The notes beneath the pieces are model-generated. The model was given only the letters and a program-made list of their open reading frames with translations, was not told where the DNA came from and searched no databases. A stretch of DNA of 13,028 nucleotides, taken from contig JAESUT010000032.1 of the NCBI GenBank assembly GCA_016762995.1, positions 1,059 through 14,086 of the forward strand. Reading direction: 5' to 3'. How positions within the stretch are numbered: the stretch's first letter is position 1; each line of letters opens with the position of its first letter. This document shows, one piece after another, positions 1-6,812 of the stretch. This DNA is from Gammaproteobacteria bacterium (GTDB lineage Bacteria; Pseudomonadota; Gammaproteobacteria; Pseudomonadales; Pseudohongiellaceae). Both the position numbers and the translations under genes were made by a program.

Positions 1-64
1 CAACAAGCAGTGACTTTCCACCGTTGCTATCAATCTTCTTTAATGGCCAATCTTCTGCTGTCAT
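1..64 (-). CDS. Partial hypothetical protein (N-terminus only, runs off the left edge)
   Basis: A minus-strand reading frame starts at an ATG (62-64) and stays open to the window edge, giving about 21 residues that begin MTAEDWPLKKIDSNGG. It starts 17 bases beyond the stop codon of the GGT-like gene. A GAGGAA string lies upstream, but about 12 bases from the ATG, which is longer than ideal. An in-frame TTG four codons earlier is an alternative but would sit directly on that string. The fragment has no signal peptide or membrane segment, and I do not recognise the family. The close spacing suggests it is the next gene of the DUF3500/GGT operon, but 21 codons without a stop could arise by chance. 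Confidence 0.35.
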   Translation of the reverse strand, partial: MTAEDWPLKKIDSNGGKSLLV

Positions 65-81
65 GAAATCAATCAATTCCT

Positions 82-1926
82 CTACCATCCCACCGCTTGA
101 CCATCCTTGCGATGATCCGAGCCGGCCCGGTAGACACCATTCACCGGATGATCCTGATCAATGCTTTGCTGATCGAAGACAGGCTCGGGCAGTGTGGAAT
201 CTTTACTAAATAAAATTCCCTGATACCCACCTACTCTTCCACCATTTACCGAGCGGACATTGTGACCTTTCGCCTGCAGCGCTCGACCTACGAGACTGTA
301 AAGATTGTCCTCGAGAGAGAGTGTATTGCTGTTCTGGCTATGAGTAAAACGCGCAGCGTCGGTGGTCATCTGAATATTCATGCCATTATCTATAACATTT
401 ATCATGTGTTGAACATGCGTCTCGGGTTGCACGGAGCCTCCCATATTACCGAACGTCATTAGAGGTTCATTGTTTTGCATAACGAAGCCCGCGATGATGG
501 AATGAAAGGGTCGCTTACGCGGCGCGACCTCGTTCGGGTGCCCCTCTTCTAACGAGAAGGCAACGCCACGGTTGTGTAGCATCATTCCATACGGCGGTAT
601 TGTCGCCCCACTACCGTAAACCGAAAAGATGCTGTGTATGAGAGAAACCATGTTTCCCCAGCGATCGGCCGTGGTTAGATAGATTGTGCCGCCATTCAAG
701 CCGCCCTTGATTGACGGTTCGGCTGCCACATCCATGTCGATACGATCGCAGAGAGTCGCCGCATAGCTTTTCGATAGCAGCCTATCCACTGGAATATCAG
801 AGAACAGAGGGTCGCCGTTATAGGCTTGCAGGTCCGAGTAGGCGAGTTTCTTCGCCTCGACAAGGAAGTGCCAATAGTTTGGGTTTGATGGGCCCAGCGC
901 GGACAAGTCGACGTCGTGCACCGGCGCGCAGACTTCCAATATGTTGAGCATCTCTAGTGCGGCAAAACCCTGTCCCGGAGGTGGCAGCTGAAAAACATCG
1001 TAGCCATGATAATTTGTGCTTAGTGGCTCAATCCATTCGGACTCGAACTCGGCCAGGTCGGCGTGTGTCATCACACCGCCATCGACCTGCATCTTCGCCA
1101 CGATCGCATCGGCTATAGGCCCTTTATAGAAAGCATCTCTGCCCTGCTCCTGAATGAGCCGCAGCGCATCTGCCAACTGAGGATTACGGATGATGCTATA
1201 CAGTGGTGGTACCTCACCGTCATTGAGAAAGGTCTCAGCGGAGTCAGAGTCGCCGCGCAGCTTCTCAACGACAGAACCAATATCCTGATGCCTTCGCTCG
1301 GCCTGCCCCCAACCCTCATCGGCGACCTGTACCGCTCTAGCAAATGTCTCCTTGAAACCCAGTGTCCCGAAGCGAGTTAATAAGGCATCGTAGCCACTGA
1401 TCGCACCGGGTACCGTCGCCGCATTGACGCCATTGCCGGGCACACGCTCTACCCCTAGTGTTTCTTTAAAATACTCAGGCGTCCATCCAGCCGGCGCCCA
1501 ACCTGCAGAGTTCAGTGCATACAACTTCTTATCCTGCGCACTCCAAACCAAAGCAAACAGGTCTCCCGCTATACCGGTATCATTCTGTGAGGTGACATCG
1601 AGAACCGCGGCAGCGGCTACGGCAGCATCGATCGCATTGCCTCCGTTTCGCAAAATTTCCAGACCTGCCTGTGCGGCGATCGGGTCGCTGGTTGCAACCA
1701 TGCCGTGGCGAGCAATCACTTCTGAACGACCCTGACCTAGCCAGCCCTGTCCACGCGAACCAGGCACAGCCACGACGCTAGCAGCAGGATTACTAATCTT
1801 CTCTGTGGGGATACCAAATGCGTTTGGCGATTGCGCAATACTCGACGCCAGTGGCAAGCCAGCGAGAGAGATGATTGCAACACCTCGGACCAAAATTCTC
1901 TGCAAATCATCCGTAGCCAATGTCAT
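82..1926 (-). CDS. Exported gamma-glutamyltransferase-like Ntn hydrolase
   Basis: Family: gamma-glutamyltranspeptidase (Ntn hydrolase), made as a precursor that cuts itself before a threonine to give large and small subunits. 614 residues, the usual length. A signal peptide covers about residues 1-31. The N-terminal GGT signature is at 75-125, with GGNAIDAAVAAA at 95-106. The likely nucleophile is Thr414 (GGTIYLTT) and the oxyanion glycines are Gly496-497 (GNMGG). Start: ATG with AGAGGA upstream. Oddity: the Arg that binds the glutamate carboxylate in E. coli GGT (in the DFREMAP-type motif) is replaced by LNSAGWAP (138-145); the Asp motif NQMDDFS is replaced by NRGVAFS (452-458); the double Ser becomes His475-Ser476. 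These changes are typical of YwrD/cephalosporin-acylase-like members, so glutathione is probably not the substrate; another amide or peptide is inferred. It follows the DUF3500 gene by 39 bases, suggesting one operon. The family is sure; the substrate is unknown. Confidence 0.93.
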   Translation of the reverse strand: MTLATDDLQRILVRGVAIISLAGLPLASSIAQSPNAFGIPTEKISNPAASVVAVPGSRGQGWLGQGRSEVIARHGMVATSDPIAAQAGLEILRNGGNAIDAAVAAAAVLDVTSQNDTGIAGDLFALVWSAQDKKLYALNSAGWAPAGWTPEYFKETLGVERVPGNGVNAATVPGAISGYDALLTRFGTLGFKETFARAVQVADEGWGQAERRHQDIGSVVEKLRGDSDSAETFLNDGEVPPLYSIIRNPQLADALRLIQEQGRDAFYKGPIADAIVAKMQVDGGVMTHADLAEFESEWIEPLSTNYHGYDVFQLPPPGQGFAALEMLNILEVCAPVHDVDLSALGPSNPNYWHFLVEAKKLAYSDLQAYNGDPLFSDIPVDRLLSKSYAATLCDRIDMDVAAEPSIKGGLNGGTIYLTTADRWGNMVSLIHSIFSVYGSGATIPPYGMMLHNRGVAFSLEEGHPNEVAPRKRPFHSIIAGFVMQNNEPLMTFGNMGGSVQPETHVQHMINVIDNGMNIQMTTDAARFTHSQNSNTLSLEDNLYSLVGRALQAKGHNVRSVNGGRVGGYQGILFSKDSTLPEPVFDQQSIDQDHPVNGVYRAGSDHRKDGQAVGW

Positions 1927-1965
1927 GCTGCTTCCTCTGTCTCGCTTAACTCGAATTCAAAACTC

Positions 1966-3177
1966 TTAGTGTGGGTGTGCTGCAAGGTGCTGCGCCAATA
2001 GGTCTTTCCCGTAGTCGTTTCCATTCGGCGTTCGTACAATAGTATGAATATGGTCGCGAGTAGGCGTGCCAGGTGTATTTATTTGAGCCGTACCAACCGG
2101 ATTCTGATGATCGAACTCGATCAAGATTACCGGGCTATGTATACGGTAGTAGAAGATCGCGTCATCTTCGGCATTCCCGATCCACGCAAAATAGGTGTCA
2201 TCGATATGCTGACCAATCTCGTTCATTGTAATATTGGCGTGGGGTTCTCGAAGGTTCGCGATATAAACACGTATAACGCTTAGTAGTTGCGACTTCTGCG
2301 CGGTACTCATTTCACTGCCGCGCAGCCCTTCGAAGTCGAGAGTAAGGTTGTCTTCATTGGCAGCAGCTAGTTGATTGTTGCGAGTCTTGTTGGGATCGAT
2401 AGTCGCAACAGCCTGCTGACTCATCTCCAATGATTGCATAAAGGCGAGCCCCTGATCTTGCTCGTCCTGCATTATTCGATTGCCCGTGTACTTGCCCCGC
2501 TCGGTAAACACCGGCTCGCCACCCCAAAAAGCTGGCGTCATGACAACCTGATCGCCCAGCACGAAGAAATTGATGATCAGATGATGGCCGTCTAGCTGCC
2601 AACCCCAGGGTTCGACGGTGGATGGATTACCCATAATAGTGAAATAATATTTCTCTTCGCCGTAACGAATTGGCTCGCTGTTTAATTCAAGCAACGATTG
2701 CTCGGTCTTCATGATGTCTTGAACCTGCGCTAAGCCTTCTGCGCTAAGCGATGCGCGCAGCAAATTCCATGCGGCCGTCTTTTGTTGTTCGGACATCTCT
2801 TCGAGACTCACGCCGTGTCGCGAAAAAATCCCCACGTCCACATTAGACCAGTTTCGCCACTCGGGATCATCGACCGCGTAGTGTGTCCTGCTCAACTCTG
2901 CATCGCTAAGCGTGCCGAGAAAGCTAGATGCCGCCGACACAATCGTTGCTGTGGGCGCGCCAGTAGATTTTAATGGAAACAGGTCGCTTACAACCCCATC
3001 GGATGTGGCTACGCCGCGAAAAGGTTGGCCGATAGCCTCTGCCAGCCCACGAGAGAACACACTCTTGGTATTGAGTAGCCCGTCAGAATAGCCATTATTC
3101 GACTGGGAATAGACCTGGGCTGTTGATGCAATTGCTAAAGCTATGAGCAAGCTAAGACTGACGAGGATTTTCTTCAT
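1966..3177 (-). CDS. Exported DUF3500 domain protein
   Basis: Function unknown; member of the DUF3500 family of secreted bacterial proteins of about 400 residues. I chose the ATG at 3175-3177 (403 residues) because GAGAG lies 5 bases upstream; the GTG two codons earlier (3183) would abut that site. A Sec signal peptide (MKKILVSLSLLIALAIAS) is followed by a probable cleavage site near residue 20-25. Conserved family blocks visible: YYFTIMGNPS then PWGWQLDGHHLIINF (about 177-204), and the C-terminal EFDHQ...DHIHTIVRTPNGNDYGKDLL (about 354-394), rich in His and Asp and therefore possibly a metal or active site (inference). It comes just before the GGT-like gene with a 39-base gap, so the two are likely co-transcribed and both act outside the cytoplasm. 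The family call is firm; no activity can be read from the sequence. Confidence 0.92.
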   Translation of the reverse strand: MKKILVSLSLLIALAIASTAQVYSQSNNGYSDGLLNTKSVFSRGLAEAIGQPFRGVATSDGVVSDLFPLKSTGAPTATIVSAASSFLGTLSDAELSRTHYAVDDPEWRNWSNVDVGIFSRHGVSLEEMSEQQKTAAWNLLRASLSAEGLAQVQDIMKTEQSLLELNSEPIRYGEEKYYFTIMGNPSTVEPWGWQLDGHHLIINFFVLGDQVVMTPAFWGGEPVFTERGKYTGNRIMQDEQDQGLAFMQSLEMSQQAVATIDPNKTRNNQLAAANEDNLTLDFEGLRGSEMSTAQKSQLLSVIRVYIANLREPHANITMNEIGQHIDDTYFAWIGNAEDDAIFYYRIHSPVILIEFDHQNPVGTAQINTPGTPTRDHIHTIVRTPNGNDYGKDLLAQHLAAHPH

Positions 3178-3213
3178 AAGCACTCTCTAGGGAGCCTGAT
3201 ATTAATGGACAAT

Positions 3214-3228
3214 AGCAGGCTACCTGCT
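3214..3228. other. Short stem-loop between the MATE and DUF3500 genes
   Basis: AGCAGG CTA CCTGCT is a perfect 6-bp stem with a 3-base loop in the 92-base gap between the DUF3500 start and the MATE stop. No T-run follows on either strand, so it is not a clear intrinsic terminator. It could attenuate or stabilise read-through RNA in the DUF3500 leader, or it could be chance. No good promoter is visible in this gap. Confidence 0.25.
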
Positions 3229-3269
3229 CGCTGAAGATGCTGCAAGCCGAGAATCGCAGGGAGTGTTAA

Positions 3270-4649
3270 CTATTCAGCCATCACCTGCCGCAACGCTTCC
3301 TCATCGCGCCAGCGGCCACCGCGCAGGCGAGCCAGGAAGACCACTGCGATCACCAGAATCATAACGACGAAGGCCAGCCAAGACGCCTTCGGCCCCCATT
3401 CAAACACGCGAATTATGAGGTACTGCGCCACGAGCATGATCCAGTGCAAGCTGACCGAGGTATACATGATCCAGCGAGTATCACCGGCGCCACGCAATAC
3501 ACCGCCACATACCTGAATAATCGCATCGGCCATCGCGTAGCTAGACAATCCCACCATCATAAACCCGGCCAGTTCCAGAATCTCACTGAAGTCGCCCTCC
3601 GGCGGCGCAAATACCTCAACTAGGGCAAACCGAAAGGTGATGTAAATGAAGGCCAATATCGCTGAATAGGTCAGACCCAACACGAAGCCGGCGGTGATAG
3701 TCTCATTCGCCCTCTCCATATTCTGCGCTCCCACAAAGCGGCCTATCATTCCTATTAGGCCTATGTTTAAGCCCACCATTGGCACAAACGAGAGGATGTC
3801 CCAGTTAAAGACGATGGCTGCCGCCGCTCCTTCCACGATTCCATAGCCCTGAAACATCAGAAGAAACAAATTGAATGCAGCAACATTCAGGAACAACTCC
3901 AAGCCCGATGGAAAGCCGAGACGAATGAAACGCTTCAATATACCGCTATCGAGGTGAAACGAGTCCATGACCTTGAATTTCTCGCGGTGCTCTTTACGGA
4001 AGTAGCAAAAAAGAAAAAGCATCAAAGAAAACGCCGTTGCGATGATTGTCGATACGCCAGCGCCGACGATACCTAGCTCTGGGAAACCAAATTCCCCAAA
4101 CACCATGGCGTAGCAGAGCGGCACATTCAGTACTAAGCCGCACAGATCACAAATCATCACCAGTTTAGTTCTTGCGATACCGGCGAAATACGAGGAGATA
4201 CAAATCTTCGCCAGTGTCACCACCGTGCCCAACATGAGTATCTGGTAGTAGCTGCGCTCTAACTCGACCTGCATGGGATCGTGATCCATGCCCTCAAAAA
4301 TACCAGCGACGAGAAAGGTAATGGCTATGAGAACCGGAACGCTCATAGCTAGCATAATGAATCCCTGCGTCACTACTTTCGGGCATTTTTCGATCTCGCC
4401 AGCACCCAAATACTGAGCTGCCAACGCGTTCGCGTAGGAAAACAAACCAGAGAAGAAACAGAACGAGAAAAATGCAGCAACACCGCCACCAAGCGCGGCC
4501 GCCATGTGAATTGGGTCGATCTGCGACATAAAATAGCGATCGGTAAAAATCATCACAGCAAACGTGCCCTGTGAGACGATCATGGGAATGGCAATTCTCA
4601 TGAGCTCGAGCATCGTTTCTTTATTAAAATGTAGGCGCTGCAACAGCAT
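3270..4649 (-). CDS. MATE family multidrug/cation efflux transporter
   Basis: Inner-membrane MATE antiporter, which exports organic cations or drugs in exchange for Na+ or H+. 459 residues from the ATG at 4647-4649, normal for the family. The protein is strongly hydrophobic throughout, consistent with 12 membrane segments in two halves. The N-terminal half begins with the typical IAIPMIVSQGTF helix and a TDRYFMSQ loop; the second half begins near LIRLGFPSGLELFL-type sequence (around residue 243). Polar C-terminal tail: RLRGGRWRDEEAL. The start is uncertain: a GTG three codons upstream (4658) is in frame and neither start has a good ribosome binding site. A candidate promoter lies directly upstream. 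It follows the DUF418 gene by 107 bases on the same strand. The family is secure; substrate and ion are not deducible. Confidence 0.9.
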   Translation of the reverse strand: MLLQRLHFNKETMLELMRIAIPMIVSQGTFAVMIFTDRYFMSQIDPIHMAAALGGGVAAFFSFCFFSGLFSYANALAAQYLGAGEIEKCPKVVTQGFIMLAMSVPVLIAITFLVAGIFEGMDHDPMQVELERSYYQILMLGTVVTLAKICISSYFAGIARTKLVMICDLCGLVLNVPLCYAMVFGEFGFPELGIVGAGVSTIIATAFSLMLFLFCYFRKEHREKFKVMDSFHLDSGILKRFIRLGFPSGLELFLNVAAFNLFLLMFQGYGIVEGAAAAIVFNWDILSFVPMVGLNIGLIGMIGRFVGAQNMERANETITAGFVLGLTYSAILAFIYITFRFALVEVFAPPEGDFSEILELAGFMMVGLSSYAMADAIIQVCGGVLRGAGDTRWIMYTSVSLHWIMLVAQYLIIRVFEWGPKASWLAFVVMILVIAVVFLARLRGGRWRDEEALRQVMAE

Positions 4650-4700
4650 GGTATTCACTATTTAATCGATGCGGATTCATCAGCTTCGGAGACGGCGAGA

Positions 4701-4729
4701 ATGGTACGTGATTGAAAATTTTAAGACAA
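4701..4729 (-). promoter_or_regulatory. Candidate sigma-70 promoter for the MATE gene
   Basis: On the minus strand a -35-like TTGTCT (4729-4724) is separated by 17 bases from a -10-like TACCAT (4706-4701). Each matches four of six consensus bases. It would start transcription near 4694, giving a leader of about 45 bases before the MATE ATG. It lies wholly in the gap after the DUF418 gene, so the MATE gene could be expressed independently. Support is from pattern only. Confidence 0.4.
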
Positions 4730-4756
4730 CCTCAGGTCTAGCCATGTAGCTGTAAA

Positions 4757-6073
4757 CTAGCGGCTGGGCGCAACTAAGCGAAGCGGTTGTAACTGCTTGT
4801 AGGTTAAGCTGCGCCACAGCCATTCAGCAGGCCCGAAGCGATAGAATTGCAACCAGATCAGACTGAAAATAATTTGGAAAACCCACACAGCCAGCACCAC
4901 CAAATAGGCCTGATAGCGCTGTAATTCACCGAACAAGCCAAGGCCGAAGCCCATAAAAATAAAATTACAAATAATAGATTGTGCTAGATAATTACTTAGG
5001 GCGAGTTGCCCTACGGCAGCAAGGGCTCTGCGGAACCAAGGCATTAAAGCATGCTTACTGATTAGCATGATTATTCCGATATAACCCACCGCTAGAGAGA
5101 GCCGACCAATATCGTAGCTAGGCCGATATCCACCAGCCCAATAGATCTCGTATCCGCTATTAATATAGGTCGCCGTCTCCAGATAGTTCAGCGGCAAACC
5201 AAGTCCAATACCGACGATAGCGAGCAGCCAATAATCACGTGAGCTTCGCGATGCATCTAGCAATCCCCATTTAAAGAATGCCATCCCCAATAGCATCATG
5301 GCTAACACATCCCACAAAGTACTAAACAGCAAGACAACCGTTTGCAGCATAAAATTAAATGGCGCATAGGCGATGACATTGTCGATGTAACCGGACTTCC
5401 TTGCCTTATACTCTAGCTGAATTAGTTCAGGAGAAAGAAATTGCTCCTCGAGGAATGCATCCCAATCCGCCAGCGTCTGCTCGTTCTCAATGCTTAAACT
5501 TGTTCCCGCTGGCAACGATTCAACTGCTTTCACACCGCCTCTCAACGACCTAGCATCCATGTGCAGAGATATATGAATAATTCCTAGAAATAGAAAAATC
5601 GCTAGAGCGTACTTCGTCAAACGCACTGCTGAAAAATCACGAAAGAAATACAGCAGCAATCCTGCCATGCCATAGGTGTAGAGAATATCGCCGGGCCAGA
5701 TGAAAATATAGGCATTCACTAAGCCGAAAAAAACCAACAATACTGTGCGTCTATAGAAGAGCCCGCGCAGCAAGTCCACTTCGATATCGCGCTTGGCAAG
5801 AAAGATGAGCATGCCCGCACCGAATAGCATCGAAAAAATTGCGCGCATGCTGCCCTCAACCAACACATCCATTACAGCGAAGACAGCCAAGTTTACTCCC
5901 TCGGTAGCGCCATCAATTCTCGGGTCGGTATAGGCGGCAAAAGGAAAGGCGAACACCAAAATATTCATCAGCAATATGCCAAGCAGCGCGAAGCCACGAA
6001 GTACATCGAGAGACTGGATTCTGCTCTTGGCCGCAATGGGTGAAACTGTCAAGGCTGGGGCGTTCTGAATCAT
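4757..6073 (-). CDS. DUF418 (YeiB-like) integral membrane protein
   Basis: Polytopic inner-membrane protein of the YeiB/DUF418 family, related to acyltransferase-3-like membrane proteins; function not established. The hallmark N-terminal motif RIQSLDVLRGFALLGILLMN precedes the first membrane helix. Several further hydrophobic helices follow (for example AIFSMLFGAGMLIFL and TVLLVFFGLVNAYIFIW), then a soluble loop at roughly residues 172-238 and a C-terminal DUF418 domain with AVGQLALSNYLAQSII, LFGELQRYQ and FGPAEWLWRSLTY. Length 438 from the ATG at 6071-6073, slightly above the usual 400. An in-frame GTG nine codons upstream (6100) is possible, but it has no Shine-Dalgarno sequence; the ATG has a weak GAG. 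Its 5' region is divergent from the DUF411 gene. The family is sure; the start is not. Confidence 0.9.
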   Translation of the reverse strand: MIQNAPALTVSPIAAKSRIQSLDVLRGFALLGILLMNILVFAFPFAAYTDPRIDGATEGVNLAVFAVMDVLVEGSMRAIFSMLFGAGMLIFLAKRDIEVDLLRGLFYRRTVLLVFFGLVNAYIFIWPGDILYTYGMAGLLLYFFRDFSAVRLTKYALAIFLFLGIIHISLHMDARSLRGGVKAVESLPAGTSLSIENEQTLADWDAFLEEQFLSPELIQLEYKARKSGYIDNVIAYAPFNFMLQTVVLLFSTLWDVLAMMLLGMAFFKWGLLDASRSSRDYWLLAIVGIGLGLPLNYLETATYINSGYEIYWAGGYRPSYDIGRLSLAVGYIGIIMLISKHALMPWFRRALAAVGQLALSNYLAQSIICNFIFMGFGLGLFGELQRYQAYLVVLAVWVFQIIFSLIWLQFYRFGPAEWLWRSLTYKQLQPLRLVAPSR

Positions 6074-6158
6074 CTGCTCAGCATAGAGAGGAATAGCCAC
6101 CGAAGCAATGAAGGGGGAATGGTAGCCATCTAGGGGATTATGCTATCTTAGATCAATA

Positions 6159-6186
6159 TTGAGTTACGCGATTTATTCTTTAATAT
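6159..6186 (+). promoter_or_regulatory. Candidate sigma-70 promoter for the DUF411 gene
   Basis: TTGAGT (6159-6164), a 16-base spacer, then TAATAT (6181-6186), close to TTGACA/TATAAT. Transcription would start near 6193, some 20 bases before the ATG, leaving room for the AGGA ribosome binding site. It lies in the divergent gap with the DUF418 gene. I saw no clear promoter on the opposite strand and no obvious metal-responsive operator. Confidence 0.5.
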
Positions 6187-6212
6187 GAGCTCGAAGTAAA
6201 CAGGAACAAGCA

Positions 6213-6707
6213 ATGAAATCACACGTTTTCTCGTCGCTAGCAGCATGTGCTCTGATATTCACCTTAGGGCTCTCAGCCACCGAGAGCGCGCACGCGCAGT
6301 CCATAGATGACATAACTCTAAACGTCTACAAAGAAGTTACTTGCGGCTGTTGCGTCGGCTGGATCGCACACATAGACGAACGCGGTTTCGACTCTACTGT
6401 ATTCCACCCAAGCGATATCTATGCTGTTAAAGAGGAGCTTGGTGTACTACCAAAATGGCAATCCTGTCACACAGCGGTATCCAAGGACGGTTATCTGTTC
6501 GAAGGTCACGTCCCTGCCAAATACATCAGCCAATTTTTAGCATCGCCACCTGCAAATGCTCTAGGTTTAGCCGTGCCTGGCATGCCAATGGGCAGTCCGG
6601 GAATGGAAATGGGTGCTCGTTTCAATAGCTATGATGTGATTCTGATGAAGAAAGACGGTACTTCTGAGGTGTATGCCACCGTGAAGAACCAAGCCGAGCA
6701 GTACTGA
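6213..6707 (+). CDS. Periplasmic DUF411 metal-binding protein
   Basis: DUF411 family: small exported proteins, often found with copper-resistance genes and thought to bind or handle copper. 164 residues. A signal peptide ends at AHA-Q (about residue 28/29). Conserved family features are all present: the TCGCC motif (Cys44, Cys46, Cys47), SCHTA (Cys85, His86), EGHVPA (His99) and a Met-rich VPGMPMGSPGMEMG stretch (121-134) suited to Cu(I) binding. Start: ATG with AGGA 7 bases upstream. This is the only plus-strand gene, with its own promoter and a terminator 7 bases after the stop, so it is monocistronic. No copper ATPase, CopA/B/CusA homologue or metal sensor lies in this window. The family is very sure; the copper role is from family knowledge. 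Confidence 0.95.
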   Translation: MKSHVFSSLAACALIFTLGLSATESAHAQSIDDITLNVYKEVTCGCCVGWIAHIDERGFDSTVFHPSDIYAVKEELGVLPKWQSCHTAVSKDGYLFEGHVPAKYISQFLASPPANALGLAVPGMPMGSPGMEMGARFNSYDVILMKKDGTSEVYATVKNQAEQY

Positions 6708-6713
6708 TACTGC

Positions 6714-6748
6714 AAGGCTGATAGGGAGCTAAGCGCTCCCTGCCTTTT
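6714..6748 (+). terminator. Rho-independent terminator of the DUF411 gene
   Basis: Seven bases after the DUF411 stop there is a two-part stem: outer AAGGC (6714-6718) with GCCTT (6742-6746), and inner AGGGAGC (6723-6729) with GCTCCCT (6735-6741), loop TAAGC. TTTT follows at 6745-6748. The four bases 6719-6722 are unpaired on one side only. A further small stem, GCCCT/AGGGC at 6752-6765, lies in the same convergent gap and may help block read-through into the serine hydrolase gene. Confidence 0.75.
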
Positions 6749-6812
6749 ACCGCCCTGTTTAGGGCCGTATGAACGAACTAGGGCGACAAGAAAGAAAAGC
6801 GCTCGTTACTAG

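Noticed and set aside
2044..2283. Plus-strand 79-codon frame opposite the DUF3500 gene
   Set aside because: Antisense to the most conserved part of DUF3500; no domain and no ribosome binding site noticed.
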